DNA of 64,000 bases from Sthenelais limicola (lineage: Eukaryota > Annelida > Polychaeta > Phyllodocida > Sigalionidae). This document shows, piece by piece, positions 9,475 through 21,559 of the stretch. Positions within the stretch are counted from its first letter, which is position 1, and every line of letters starts with the position of its first letter. The stretch covers positions 60,602,773 to 60,666,772 of the forward strand of contig OW804095.1 of the NCBI GenBank assembly GCA_942159475.1, in the 5' to 3' direction. Both the position numbers and the translations under genes were made by a program. The notes under the pieces were generated by a model. The model searched no databases and was not told where the DNA came from. It was given only the letters and a program-made list of their open reading frames with translations.

Positions 9475-9983
9475 GTAAGTATGTAATGCCGTAGCTTATT
9501 CTCACTTTTTATACTACTTACGATTGTTTTAAAATGGATTGTATAGAGCGCTCATGCTGCGCATCCATTTATCGCGCCTTGTGCATGTTATCCCATGTTG
9601 TATAATTATGAGTGTGGCCATGAGATGGCAGTATAAGCTAGTCAACTTCATTATATTCTCTTTTACTTCTTTGTACTTCTTATATGTGATACTATTGTAC
9701 CTGGTTCGGACCTTCATTATGGAATAAATTAGAGTAGTTACTTTTATCATAACAATTTAATTAATATTATGATATTGATCTCTGTATTTCCCAACACGTT
9801 TATACATATATACCATACTAGATTATCTAATTTTTCAATTACTGGCTCACATGTTATATCAATTACTAGCTTGTTATAATAGGGCGTTCATCCAGTTGTG
9901 TTATGAATGAACTAATCATACCCGGTACTTGTGTTCACTGCTTGATCTTTGTCTCTAATCATTTGTCCACCTTATATTTATAG
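9475..9983. other. Intron of copy A
   Basis: Intron with donor GTAAGT at 9475 and acceptor TTTATAG at 9983. It contains a GC-richer patch (9541-9610) but no recognised element. Confidence 0.55.
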
Positions 9984-10427
9984 ATATGTGAAGTTGGGTT
10001 ATATACAGCATATTTGAATCAGCCAGCCATCCGAACCTTCCTGCGCCACCTGATGGGACTGAATCATCTGCCTGCTGACCACATCACTCCAACGTTTGAC
10101 CACCTCGTTGAGAAATGCCCCCCCCCCCCCCCCCCCCCCAACAACGTAAAAATGATCGAGGTGATGCAGTACTTCTGGCGTACTTGGATCATGAGCAGCA
10201 ACCGCCCCCCTTCCGCCTGGTCAGCTTTCAAGCGCCTTGTGCGCACTAACAATGACGTGGAAGGGTGGCATTATAGGCTAAACACCCTAACGCCCCATGC
10301 TTCCCCAAATATGTATCTGCTGGTGGACATTCTGCACAACGAAGCGTCCCTCCTGCCCCTCCAGATACAGCTTCTCTCCCAGAACAAACCTTACCGCAGG
10401 CAGCGCAAAAACACCCTGTCAAAGTAG
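9984..10427 (+). CDS. Exon: C-terminal part of MULE transposase (copy A)
   Basis: It starts ICEVGLYTAYLNQPAIRTFL, matching IREVGLSTAYFNQPAIRELL of copy B at 52234. The middle has a homopolymeric C-run giving seven prolines (10118-10139). RTNNDVEGWHYRLN follows, a segment typical of animal MULE-domain proteins. The end QLLSQNKPYRRQRKN matches copy B, but TAG at 10425-10427 stops the frame where copy B continues for about 36 residues. Similarity (SLWKEYIKEERALT) goes on for another 60 bases beyond the stop, so the stop is probably a mutation. Confidence 0.75.
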   Translation: MCEVGLYTAYLNQPAIRTFLRHLMGLNHLPADHITPTFDHLVEKCPPPPPPPNNVKMIEVMQYFWRTWIMSSNRPPSAWSAFKRLVRTNNDVEGWHYRLNTLTPHASPNMYLLVDILHNEASLLPLQIQLLSQNKPYRRQRKNTLSK

Positions 10428-10504
10428 GTCGCCCTGCGCAGTTTGTGGAAGGAGTATATCAAGGAGGAGCGTGCCCTAACAATGTCAGCGACCTCATCGG
10501 CTAT

Positions 10505-11215
10505 GCTGAAAGGATTAATTAAATAAGTATTTCAGGATTAATTAAATAAGTATTTCATTATATATCCGTCCTAATTTCAAAATTTTTGTAAGCCATGTTT
10601 GATGTAAGCCTGCTTGATGTTATGCTATGCCTGCCTGCCTGCCCCATAGCCCCTCTAGGCTCGTTGTATATGTAAATAAGAGGATGGATGGATCTCCACT
10701 ATCCAAACCTGTGCTTACAAATATTTCATATTATATGTTTGATATTACCATCCACTGGTGCATAAACATGTTGAACACCAATGATATTGAACTGTATGCT
10801 GCTATTATTATATGCCTGCCGGTCGCATAGCCCTTGTAGGCTCTATGTATCTATTGCACCACCTATATCTCATCTGTTCTGCCATCTGACGATAGGCAGA
10901 CAAACTAGAAATAAGAGGATTGATTTGGTCACATAATTATGTTTGTTTCATGTTTGATATTACCATCCACTGGTGCAGCTAGTGGGAATAAACATGTTGA
11001 ACACCAATGATATTGAACTGTATGGTGCTATTATTTTATGCCTGCCTGCCGCATAGCCTTGTAGGCTCTAAGTATCTATAAATAAGAGGATTGATTTGTT
11101 TCTAAAAATCAATGATTTGGTCACATAATTATGTTTGTTTCATGTTTGATATTACCACTGTTTGATATTACCACTGGTGCAGCCACTGGGAATAAACATA
11201 TTGAACATATAACGT
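10505..11215. repeat. Degenerate tandem repeat, about 220-bp unit, downstream of copy A
   Basis: The block TTTGATATTACCATCCACTG followed by AATAAACATGTTGAACACCA and GATATTGAACTGTATG occurs at about 10737-10800 and 10957-11030, and partly at 11150-11210. Each is followed by TGCCTGCC...CATAGCC..GTAGGCTC. A 23-bp direct duplication (AGGATTAATTAAATAAGTAT...) lies at 10511-10556. Confidence 0.8.
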
Positions 11216-11264
11216 AACGTATCTTGTTGTGTTTCATAGATGAAATTTAGTTATGACAACAACA

Positions 11265-11290
11265 ACTCCCCCCCCCCCCCCGCCCCACTT
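11265..11290. repeat. Poly-C tract
   Basis: A C-homopolymer with one G (11268-11285). It is similar to C-runs at 6559, 10118 and 60247 in this window. Confidence 0.7.
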
Positions 11291-11487
11291 CCCCTAACCC
11301 ATAGTTGGCTATTGACTATTGCAGTATATCTAGTGGCTAGGCGGGTGGATCATATATAAATCTCAGCCCCACTAGCCAGACCTAATAATAAGGGCAGATA
11401 CTGTTCACACTACGACATCCCATTGAACATGATCTCTTTTTTAAAACAAATTTAATATAATTACGAAGTTTTATAACACCGTTCTGG

Positions 11488-11680
11488 GCTCGTAACCTCC
11501 AGAACCTCCTACAGTAACCTCCTACAGTAACCTCTGCCAGTATCCTCCTCCAGTAACTTCTTCCAATACCTATACTCTAGTAACCTCCAGTGGCACCCTC
11601 CCTCCAGTAAACTCCTCCAGTACTTGCTTCAGTATCTCCTCCAGTAACCACCTCCAATAACCCTCTCAAGTACCATATCT
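11488..11680. repeat. Minisatellite, CCTCCAGTAA-like decamers
   Basis: About 18 imperfect units of a 9-11 bp motif (CTCC.GTAAC) run head to tail. No open frame follows the unit length, so it is not a coding repeat. Confidence 0.8.
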
Positions 11681-11829
11681 GTGTTTTGTGATTTAATGAA
11701 TATATATGAGTAATTCCACCAATTGGTCGACATATGACTATAAAATAGATCTACATTCTTAACGAGAAATATTGGTCTGGAGGTATTTTAATCAATTCTA
11801 TCAGTTTTCCCGATGAACAATACACCAGA

Positions 11830-12545
11830 AAGATTCCTGGACATTTGGGCCCCGGGATCATTCACTAGCGTGTATTGACTGACCCAGCATGAATACACAT
11901 ACATTCACTAGTGTGTATTGACTGACCCAGCATGAATACACATACTAGTGTGTATTAACTGACCCAGCATGAATACACATATTCTTTTTGACGTTTCTAT
12001 AGTTTAGCGCTCCTTTCCTTTAGAGGGAAGTGGGAAGGGGTAGATGGAAGGGGAGGGAAGGCCATATATCCATTGGTCATTTAGGCATCATTTTATGATT
12101 TTAAGTGCCATTAAAGGTCGCCTACTTGATATGTGCTGTCATGACCTGGCTTAGAGGGGAGAGGATTAAATCTAAGACAGGAGGAACTTCCCCCCAAATT
12201 GGATTGAGGGAGGCGAGCCCAGCTGTTTTTTATGGGGATGTGAACTGATTAAGAGGAACTAATGGAATATGCCTTCTTCCACACCTCGATATCAGAGAGA
12301 AATCCCCGCTCTAAAATTACCCTGCCATAAACTATATATGAATACACACAAAAGTGAGAAAAAATAAAATAACCAATTACTTTTGCATGGACTTTGGTAT
12401 TCCATATTAGAGTTATTAAAGTTATCTGCCCCTTTCAATACCTATTCTTTAAGTTTCATATTGGCTTATATTTTCGTCGGGGCCCAAACGTCTATTAGCT
12501 CAGGCCCAAACGTCCAAGGCCGGGCCCCAATGATCCTGTCCAGCT
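11830..12545. mobile_element. Possible foldback/MITE with GGGCCCMAACGTC-type ends
   Basis: The left part TTTGGGCCCCGGGATCATT (about 11846) is an inverted partner of AATGATCCTGTCC and GGGCCCCAATGATCC (about 12515-12540). The right end also repeats GGGCCCAAACGTC. Similar GGGCCCATACGTCC repeats occur at 60275-60360. This suggests one family of palindromic elements, but the limits are uncertain. Confidence 0.35.
11862..11985. repeat. Three tandem copies of a 41-46 bp unit
   Basis: The unit ACTAG.GTGTATTGACTGACC followed by CAGCATGAATACACAT occurs three times. Within each unit GTGTATT and AATACAC can pair, so each copy is itself a small hairpin. Confidence 0.85.
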
Positions 12546-14640
12546 ACCATCAGAAATACCCCACTTTTACATATCGGGTATTAATATTTTAAATTCTAAA
12601 AGTTAATTACTTCAGTTTAATCATGTAAACATATCTAAGATCACAAGCATAACGGAATCAGCTCTCTAATTACAGCACACCAAGGCATATTATATGGTCA
12701 ATTCGCACGAAATGGGGGCAGTGGGGGTTTCAAAATGTAATTTCTTCTATCTGCTCAAAATTCAAAATTCTTTTGTGTGTTGTTAAGTACAGCAGTCGGG
12801 GAACGTTATGGTATCGCTATGGTACCAGAAAATCACTACTGGATTGGATGAATATTTCTCCCTCAACCTCAATTTCTAACTTCGTTTTGCCTACCTTATG
12901 GTAAGCCTTGTTGATTTATGAGCTAAAACTGTGGGGAGTTACTGCCCAATAACAATAGACTTTTATCATTGTTCTCTTTCAAACATATTGAATGACATAT
13001 TTTTAGCTTTGAGAGGGTCTGTAATGTGTATAGGTTTGAAACACAATATGCCCCGACATAGGCACCCCACCCTGACTTCTAGGAGGAGTCACACAAATTA
13101 GATTTTTTCCCCCATGAATATCAATGCATATCGTAGTTACCCCTATCGGATTAATGAACCATATATGGCAGGAAAGCTCGAAGGGGGAGGGTTCTCCAGA
13201 AAAAGATTTCATACAAAGCTATGTGACTTCATAAAAGTTTAATAAGCTGAGAACTCATAAAGAATTGAAAAACAACTAACTGTTACATGTAAAACACCCC
13301 TTCCTCCTGTCTCCCAATAAGGAGGGAAGGAAGAGGGGGGTGTAGCAGTAGTGGGGAAGGAGGAGGTGGGATAACAAAATAAAGGGATGTTATTCATGGA
13401 CGATGAAAGAAAAAGCTATGAAAGAAAAAGCTATAAAAGAAAGCAGACGGAAAGAAAACAGTGAATTGTCACTGTTAAGGTGCTCGCAGGTAGAAGGGAG
13501 GAAGGGAGGTAGGAGGTCTTACAATAATAATTCTTTAATAAACGGAGAAAAATAGAAATAACAGAATTTGCTGGGAAATACTAAATGCGCAGTGTTTTCT
13601 TCAGGAGATATAAAAATAAGGTTAGGATTATATTTGGAGTTTTCCCATTGGCATTGCGAAGGTTGGGGGCCTTGGTAAGATGTATAGGTACTTATTCCTC
13701 CATACTAATTCACACCTAGACAACTAATATGCCCTTTGATACACCTAAATATTCATAAATGTTTTGCAGGTTGAACTAGGTTCAGCAGAAGTTGAAACTA
13801 CCTTGCTGTTATTATCAATAGCAAGGTAGCGTAACCCCGTCCTGCTAAGTCATGATCCTGAATAGGAGCACGCGGCAAACATTTGTAGTGCCACCAGTGG
13901 CTTTTATCAAAACTAAATGTGCTACCGTATCGAGGGACTTTAGAAATGGCCGCTATGGCTGATAACACACCAGGCGGCGCACCCTGTAGCGGGTTTAAAA
14001 GGGACAAGTGCCTTCGGCACTTGGATTGTAGAGGCAGTTGTGTATCTACTTCTTATAAGTTATAGGAATCCGACAATTTACTGGACGTTTTTTTAAAATT
14101 TGGAGATATCAATTTGATTGCCAAAAATGGCTAAAATCACAAGGTCCCTATGTCGGGGTAGTAGGCCTAAGGTCTTTAAAAAATGATTATTATTATTCAT
14201 CTTTCACAACTTAGTACCTGAGCATTCTAAGCATATGAACAATATATGTGGAAAATATTTGACAAAATGGTCAGAAAACTTTAACCTGGCGCTATATTCT
14301 AGCCTTTTAAATTTTAGATATATTTTAAATGGCATGTAATGTAACATCTATGCAGGGAAGACAATTCATCCTATAAACTTGTCTTTTATACCAAATGGAT
14401 CACAAATATGTCAGCATTACAGAGAATTTTGAATCATCAAATTCCCATGAGAAATGGCCAACAGTACCCCAATATAAGCCTTCGGCACTTGGGATAGAGC
14501 AGGTTCGATGTCCCTTCTGAAATCTCTCTTTTCCCTCTCCCCTCCTCCTGTTTGAATGTTGGACTTGCCTAATTTAATGAGGATTTAATATAATTTTTAA
14601 AAAGAATTTATAAATTCATTGAGGAGTAATGTGTGGACAG
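11990..14640. other. No gene seen (2.6 kb)
   Basis: No ORF with recognisable content. A minus-strand frame at 13798-14007 (reading LNPLQGAPPGVLSAIAAIS) is compositionally gene-like but has no relation I recognise. It is followed by the palindrome at 14006. Confidence 0.4.
14004..14024. repeat. Short perfect hairpin AAGTGCC-TTC-GGCACTT
   Basis: Seven-base arms and a TTC loop. CCTTCGGCACTTGG recurs at about 14480-14493 without the left arm, so the two sites may mark ends of one repeat of about 470 bp. Confidence 0.5.
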
Positions 14641-14649
14641 GTACATTCT

Positions 14650-14960
14650 TTCTCTGAGAGAGAGACAGAGAGACAGAGAGAGAGAGAGAGGGACAGAGAG
14701 AGAGGGAGGGATAGAGAGGGAGAGAGAGAGAGAGGGAGAGAGAGAGAGGGAGAGAGAGAGATGGAGGGACAGAGCGGGAGAGGGAGGGACCGAGAGGGAG
14801 AGGGAGGGACAGAGCGGGAGAGGGAGGGGGGACAGAGAGACGGGGAGGGAGGGAGGGACAGAGAGAGAGGGGGAGGGAGAGAGGGGGGGAGGGGGAGGGA
14901 GGGACAGAGAGAGAGAGAGGGAGGAGGAGGGAGGAGGGAAGAGGGGAGGGGGAAGGAAAG
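14650..14960. repeat. GA-rich purine tract, about 310 bp
   Basis: Almost pure purine on the plus strand, built from GAGAGA, GGGAGA and GGGAGGGACAGAG blocks. Every reading frame on both strands is open through it. These frames are artefacts of composition, not genes. Mirror-repeat polypurine tracts of this kind can form triplex DNA. Confidence 0.95.
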
Positions 14961-17900
14961 ACAATGCATTATGCTGTCAGTGAATGGTGGAGATGACTGA
15001 GGGGTGAGGGGAGCCACTGCCCTATGGCAGTATGGGGGAGATAGTGAGAGGACAACACTCATGACCAACGAAGCATGACGTGACGTAATAGGTCCGACTG
15101 GGTTTTTCCCTGTGCATGCATATTGCGCTACTGGGGACCGGTCGGCCAGGGTGACTAGCTGTACCCGGGGACCAGTCTCTGTCTCTTGAGTTTGACGGGT
15201 TCCCTGTTTCTGTTGCCTCTGGGAGCGCAGGGTTCACCGAGCCGTAACGAATCTCGTATGCTGCGAGTTTCCACGAGTACCCAAAACTCGAGGAAAGGAA
15301 GATTTCATTGTATAGGCTATGAGGTGACCTATCAATTAGCACTAACACATGCACACTGACCGTTGACCAGAGTGGGTAATATGTACAGAAACTGTTTGTC
15401 TAAATAGAGAAGAGCTACATGTGTGTAATATGGGACTTAAGAATGTGTGTACATCACCTAACAATACTATCATGGCGTTTAGAAACTGATTTATTGTATT
15501 TTATTGATACATCAATATGTGGATTGTATGTACCCATACCAGTGCTATATCATAGAGCTACGTGCATCGGGCCTGCTGCAGTGGGTGAAAAATGGTAACT
15601 TAGCACTCCCGATGTACCCATACAGTCATTGCTCGGGCTCTACTCTTTCAAATACGTAAAATTATATACCTACGGATAGCTGAGAATATATCCTTTTCAT
15701 ATTTTTTAATCTCGTGAACATCTTTACATTTTTTGCTGGTGTTATCACCGTTTTTGCGGGCGTCGGCCGGCGCAAACACCTTGACCATAAAAGGAATTTT
15801 CATTCTGTGCGGAATATATGACTAGAACTTATTTGTTGGTTTAAGGGTTTTAGTTTTGAACTTTTCTTAAATACAGCATTAGTTATGTCTCCTCGCCATT
15901 CAAGGATGTTTTTTTTTTATTTATTTCTTCATGAATTCTTTTGGAGATTTTTTCTTGATTTTACTTACAGGTTTACTTACAGGTTTACTTACAGGTCCCT
16001 CTCTGGCTAATAGGTCTTATAGGACCTCTGGTGCCAGCTCGTCATTATGACCTCTTAATTAAAAATAAATTAAAAAAGCCAGCTCGTCGTTATGATTTTC
16101 TTATTTTCTATCCAGTCGAACACTGGCTTCTTTCACGAGGATATGTTTTTAGATATTACAATTTGTCCTCTTCTTTTTCCTTATAGTCAAATATACCTCT
16201 GGATACTCTTAACGAGTGGTTCTTATCTTCTTTGTAAGATTTTATAGAAACTTCTCAGCCTTTAAAGGCTTTGCAAATTGAAACATTATAGTTGGCAGCT
16301 ATGAGCATGGCATAGATTTTACTTCTAAAGATTAAAGTAACAGTGGGGAACTCTCCGAACTCACATTGGCCTGCTTCTGAGAATTATTTAAGTTGTATAA
16401 GGTAATGCAAATCAGGAAGTCAGTGTTATCTGTACATTAAGGTTTTATGAAATAGTTTGTGTACAGTGTTCTAGGTATATATTTTGATACTTGAAGGTGC
16501 ATTTATGTCATCAACTATAATCAAACTATTTCATAACCTATTTACACACACCCCTCTCTAAGGAACTGAGAATTTTGGAATACAGTTGATAAAGTGTACA
16601 TAAAAGTATATCCTTTCATTTCATAGTAATAGTGTTATATGAATGTTTTTCTTGTGTCTTTTGCACCACAAATGCCCTAGCTTGATTTTAAAAAGGGGAG
16701 GACAGGCGCCCCCATGCCCTCCCCCTAAATCCGCCCCTGAGGTTGATGTATTGATTTGCAAGCAACAGTAGTTTAAATTTTTCTGCTTTTTCGAATTCTA
16801 ACCTTTATGTGGGTAGGAAATACAAATGTAATGCATGTGAGTTAACTTGTCAGGACTAGGGTTGATATAGACATATTAGCCGGTACTCAGTTTCAAGAGT
16901 GTACAATGAGATATGGGGAATGAGATAGTATTATACAGATGATATGATCAAAAGGGGTATAACAATTTGTCCGTATATTTCTTAAAGGTCTGTTTATCTG
17001 GTATTTTATGTGCTACAGAGCTCAGGTCATTCCATCTTATTTGACTTTGTATACCGTATTATTTTGACATTAAATGTTGTGTACTGTATATATGTATACA
17101 CACATATATAAACACATGTGTATACAACATAATGCATAATGGTCAATTCGCCCATTGGGGAGAATATGTTACAAAGTTAGCTAAAAATTAATCTGGAAAC
17201 ACATTTACATATAGCTACAGTTACATATGTGAGCGGTTGGCGTTGAGTCACTTGTTATGACAAGTGACCAGAGACCGTCCATTTAGTGATTAAGGGTCTC
17301 TGCCCAAGTTCTTATACCCCATCACTACCCCTGCCACCTAGCGTCTAACAGGTAGAACTACCCGCTAAAGTCCCCCAATTATCTAAACGAATACGGTAGG
17401 CCTACTCAACATGGCAGACAGGTTGCGACAGAGGCGCCCCGAGATCGAGGCGGCCAGATCGAAGCGTCAAGCGCCAGGACCGAGGTGCCCTGGGCTAAGA
17501 TTGAGGCGCCCACCGCTTACAGCGAAGCGCCCTGCCGCCCATAGATTGAGGCGGCTACGGTCTCCGATCGAGGTGCCCAAGGCATACATCGATGTGCGCA
17601 CGGCATGGCCACGCCAGATTTTACGGGGTCTTACGGGGTCTTACGGGCAGCCAAGGTTGATTTACCTCAAAATTTCTTTAATTTAGTTACACGAAAAAAC
17701 AACATGTCAGTCGTTCTTCCTGGTCAACAACCGCCATTTTGAAAATTAGTTCGGGTAAATACCACCAATTGACGGTGGCGCTGCGTCTCTCACACCAGAT
17801 TTTAACTTGCCTAATTGCCACCTATTTGCCGTGGCGCTGCTACAGCGCATATATATGTCATTGGAAGTATGATGGCTGCCGTGGTTGGTGCAATACCCAA

Positions 17901-20480
17901 CCAGAAGAGGGAGAACATTTCTTGGCTTATTACTTGTCATTTCGAACAACAAATGTACAACTACTTCATTCTGGTGGAAAATAGGTGGTTTTACTCATAT
18001 ATATGTTTGTAAATATGTACGATTTATATAGAAATTGGTGTGGGCTACATAAAAATCAGGCAGTCATCTTAACATTGAAGTCTATGAGGAAAATTATCGA
18101 TCACAAAAGCAATCTTAATAATTCAAATTCTGACGACCATAATGATATTTGTCTGCTGAGACTTTAACAGCAGATGCTCAGACCTGTTATACCTCGCACC
18201 AACTAGATTTAAAACAATGAAATGAAATAATTAACTTGTAATAATTAATTTTCACCATCGTGTGGTCATAGGCTAGCCGAAGAAAATCCGCCATTGACAA
18301 GGCAATCGTGTTAACACTGAAGTCTATGGGGAAACGTTTGGAAATTGAACATCGTCGTAAATAAACAATCTCAGAACCATTTATGACCATCAGGATTCAA
18401 ATCGTGGCAAAACACATCATATGTACTAAGTTTGAAACCAATTTTCTCGATATTTCCACCGTTTGGAAGAAAAAATTATCCGCCGAGTGAACGTCGTCGA
18501 ATACGACTTCAATATGGCCGCCTATGGGCCTGACATTTTGAACATAAAAACATCAAATTACTCTAAGAGTAGGCTACACCTTTTTCGGTCAAACGAAGGG
18601 CATAACATTATCAATTGGAACCTCAGAGAACGTCCGCCATTCATTTAAAAGCAAAAATCTGTAAAAATCGCTAATTATTCAATCCTGACATGTCCCAATG
18701 CTAATCCTATGGGCGCGACCCATGTCATAGCCGGCACTGATATTTCCCTTAATATTAAGCAAAACTTTTTCAAAAACATTTAATATGACAGGTCTCAACG
18801 TCTGGATAAAATATCCATCATGAAACAAGCAAGTTCTCTTTTATTTTCGTCATTATTCGGTGGCCAAATCGTTGGTTTTCTGAACTGACAGAGGTCGGCG
18901 TTTTTCAAAATGGCGGACGATGTCACCCATACAACTATATTAGAACAAAATGGTGCGGAATTTAGCTAAAAATGACAATTTTGAATCGGTAGAAGCCTAA
19001 ATTACCCTTTCCACATAACCTAGAGTGATATTACTGCCTTTGACAATGTACAATTCAAGCGGAAAACGGCAGTTTCACCGAAGAAAGTCAGCGTTTAAAG
19101 ATAGTGGATGAAATCTTAATGAACTATCTCAACACTTCTTGATTATGTTAATGTATCTTAATGGCAGGTCACGTGACCCTACTGCGTTTTAACTTTAAAT
19201 CGTTAATAACTCAGAATTTAGACAATTTCTGACAAAATGGCCACTACTTTCTTTCTTGTAAAACTCTAAATAATTACACATTTTGGAACGCCAAAATGGC
19301 TTAATTTGGCTTCTAGCTGACTTTACCAGTTCTAGGCTAGGAAATTAGGTATAAAAGGTGGCTGCATCCTGTTGATGAGCCAGTGCAACAAAGGAGCTCT
19401 TGCCTGACAGACCTATGTCTGTTTTCCCATTGATCCTGGGATCACTACCTGAGCCTCTACAATTTCGCCTGGGTTACAGCTGGGATATTTTCACCAACTT
19501 TCTCTGAGTTTCACTTAGGACTTCACTTCTATATCATGGACTTCAAAATTTTCAGTGGACTTCACTCAAGATTTTCCATAACCCTTCTACTATTGGTTTC
19601 AACAACTGGAAATATCTTAGGAATTGTTTTTTGGTAATTGGTAATGGTTGAGGAATTTCATGGACATCTCTCCATGTTTCATGGACATCTCTGCACGTTT
19701 CATGGACATCCACCTTATCAAGGGATCTTATTCACCTGGTTCTACTGAAATGGTTCTCTATAATGGTACACTGGTGCAATGGTACTGGTTCAACTTCACC
19801 ATATGGGTCTTCAAAAATGGTTTTTATGCAACCCTTCACCTACTCTCACTGGAATTATTCAAGTTGTGCTTTACAGGAGTATCCCATACATATACAATCC
19901 GTCCAAAAAAAATACAATCCATGATGGTACAAACGTATATTTTGAGAAAAATATGATTTCTTTCAATACATAATCGATACTGGTATGAAATAAATTTATG
20001 AGTATAACTATATGGTATGAGTATAACTATATTCCTAAATCTCCTATTTCCTTCCACCTTCAATATGACTTCTTTCATGCAGATAATGCACAATCGATTT
20101 ATGATTATATGAATGTTATTTCTACTGATTCTCATGATCGTTACTAGTACACTCCATTGTCCCATGGTATATAATATATTGTACTCATAAATAACAGTAC
20201 ATTTTGCTGTGGACGAGCACTATTGCTGGTGCACTCGTCCACACTTACGAGTACCAACACAGGGCAATTTAAAAAGATTGTAAATTCTTACACAAGGTTT
20301 CATTGAAAATAAATTGAAGGAGGGGGTCAACTAGTGTTATACTATTGGTATTATTCATATATATAATTGATTGTTTAGCTTTTGTTCTCCAATGCTTTAA
20401 ATATTCGGATGCCACTGACTTATTTCGAACCAAAAATCGACCATGATGAAAGTACTACATAATCTTAAAATCACCCAAAA
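14961..20480. other. No supported gene (5.5 kb)
   Basis: The region is AT-rich with a GC-richer patch at 15060-15260. A tandem (TTTACTTACAGG)3 lies at about 15960-15997. TATATGTATACACACATATA at about 17090 is palindromic. At 17411-17600 imperfect units of GATCGAGGCGCCC give a low-complexity Arg-rich frame that I do not consider a gene. At 19650-19710 the phrase TTCATGGACATC is repeated three times. Sequence at 16480-16560 belongs to a dispersed repeat (see 20488 and 43920). Confidence 0.45.
16475..16560. repeat. Dispersed repeat family R1, partial copy
   Basis: It contains TGAAGGTGCATTTATGTCAT then CAACTATAATCAAACTATTTCATAACC, shared with copies near 20525-20590 and 43938-43980. Confidence 0.75.
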
Positions 20481-20487
20481 GTAATAT

Positions 20488-20775
20488 AGTGTGTGTTCTA
20501 GGTATACTTGATACGTTATACTTTGATGCATGTATGTCATCAACTATAATCGAACTATTTCATAATCTAAATAATTTCATAACCCTAACCCCTCTTTATT
20601 CTCTATTAATAGTACCCTGCGTCTGTACTGATGCCAAAATACTTAATATAAAAATATTTGTTTGGACACGCCCAAAATCCGTCCTAAGAGTGCTAATCTA
20701 AGAATTAATCTAAGAATTAATCTGAGAAAAACGAAATTCCTAATTGACAAATCTCGCCGTCTGTACTGACGCAGA
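20488..20775. repeat. Dispersed repeat family R1, longer copy
   Basis: It shares GTCATCAACTATAATCGAAC and TTTCATAA with the copy at 16475. It also shares GTCTGTACTGA.GC..AAATACTTAATATAAAAATATTT with 44128-44175. A third GTCTGTACTGACGCAGAAATC lies at 20758. The order of blocks is the same in the copy at 43920, so this is one interspersed element of at least 200 bp. Confidence 0.75.
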
Positions 20776-20801
20776 AATCTATAATTCCTGATATATACTG
20801 C

Positions 20802-21360
20802 TGTAGTGGATCGGAGGTTATAAATAGCCCTCCGCTTCGAGAGTGTGTATTGATCAAATGTCCTTGACATTCCCGTGCCTCTGTAACGCTCTACTGAGCA
20901 CGGATTGAGCTTTCGGATTTGTACTAATTAGATATGTTTTATCATTATCACCCATTTGCAGGATTCTTATATTGTATTCAACTACAGCAGAATGTGTATC
21001 GTGTATAACCATTTACTGTATTCCTGTACGACCTGTTCTTATGTACTGTGTTTACTGATATTGTTCGCCTGGTGCGACACCTCTTTTACTATGTGAGGAC
21101 AAGCACGACTTGCTCCTGCCTGTAAGGTATAGTTATTCATTCTTATGCTGAGAGTGGATCAGTTCAGTCCTATGCTGGGATTGAACCGGGTCTGGTTAGA
21201 CTTGCAGTCTGGTCGTGGGTGGCAATAAACCTAACAAAAGAGACATTCCGTGTTGGTGTTATTCCTTGCCTTTGTCGAGATCCAGATCCGTCGGAGTAAG
21301 AACCTGGGTTGGGTGAACTTCTAGTAATAAAGCCATTTACTATAGAGACGATTCACTACA
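20802..21360 (+). repeat. 5' LTR of an LTR retrotransposon
   Basis: It begins TGTAGT and ends ACTACA, a perfect 6-bp inverted terminal pair with the TG...CA ends of LTRs. Inside are a TATA-like TATAAATAG at about 20819 followed by a GC-richer leader, and AATAAA signals at about 21224 and 21327. The sequence directly after it, ATTGGTGCTGTGACC (21361-21375), has the TGG-start form of a tRNA primer-binding site. No matching 3' LTR exists in the window. Confidence 0.75.
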
Positions 21361-21376
21361 ATTGGTGCTGTGACCA
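21361..21376 (+). promoter_or_regulatory. Primer-binding site of LTR element
   Basis: TGGTGCTGTGACC starts three bases after the LTR end, as expected for the site where a tRNA 3' end (CCA) primes minus-strand synthesis. I did not assign the tRNA. Confidence 0.6.
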
Positions 21377-21559
21377 GTTCTTGACCTCACGAAGCTGACT
21401 TTGCAAGTTTTCCCTTTGACCGTCCCATATTCCTTCCCCGGAGGAATAGAAACTGCTACCAGCAGTGAGCCTAGCAGGCTTGATTGTCCCATATTTCTCT
21501 CGGAGAAATAGAGTGCCGTAGCAGAAAAATTCCGTTGTAAGAAATATTCCGCAGTAACA

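Larger units (their letters stand above)
4467..10427 (+). pseudogene. MULE composite gene, copy A (PHD end, OTU-like, FLYWCH, MULE transposase)
   Basis: Six exon-like segments in the same order and phase as copy B at 46914-52749 make up one gene: PHD-finger end (4467-4589), a linker exon (5538 to about 5720), OTU-like exon (about 6179-6580), FLYWCH exon (about 6583-7200), a short helical exon (7409-7589), the MULE catalytic exon (9046-9474) and a C-terminal exon (9984-10427). FLYWCH plus MULE is the layout of Phantom-type Mutator transposons of animals. PHD and OTU domains would be additions. The copy looks dead: a LINE fragment interrupts the OTU exon, TGA codons follow at 6517-6519 and 6544-6546, TAA at 7180-7182 lies before the donor, and TGA at 7574-7576. 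The transposase exon is nevertheless open. I found no terminal inverted repeats, so a domesticated host gene that later decayed is also possible. Confidence 0.75.

Noticed and set aside
13798..14007. Minus-strand 69-residue frame with gene-like composition
   Set aside because: I could not relate it to any family, and it ends in a hairpin repeat. Kept only as part of a gene-free region.
14608..15068. Overlapping ORFs of 107-150 residues on both strands in the GA tract
   Set aside because: They arise from a purine-only repeat; the translations are Arg/Glu or Ser/Leu/Pro monotony in every frame.
17411..17686. Arg/Pro-rich 91-residue ORF
   Set aside because: The DNA is an imperfect repeat of GATCGAGGCGCCC-type units. 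There is no conserved motif or splice context.
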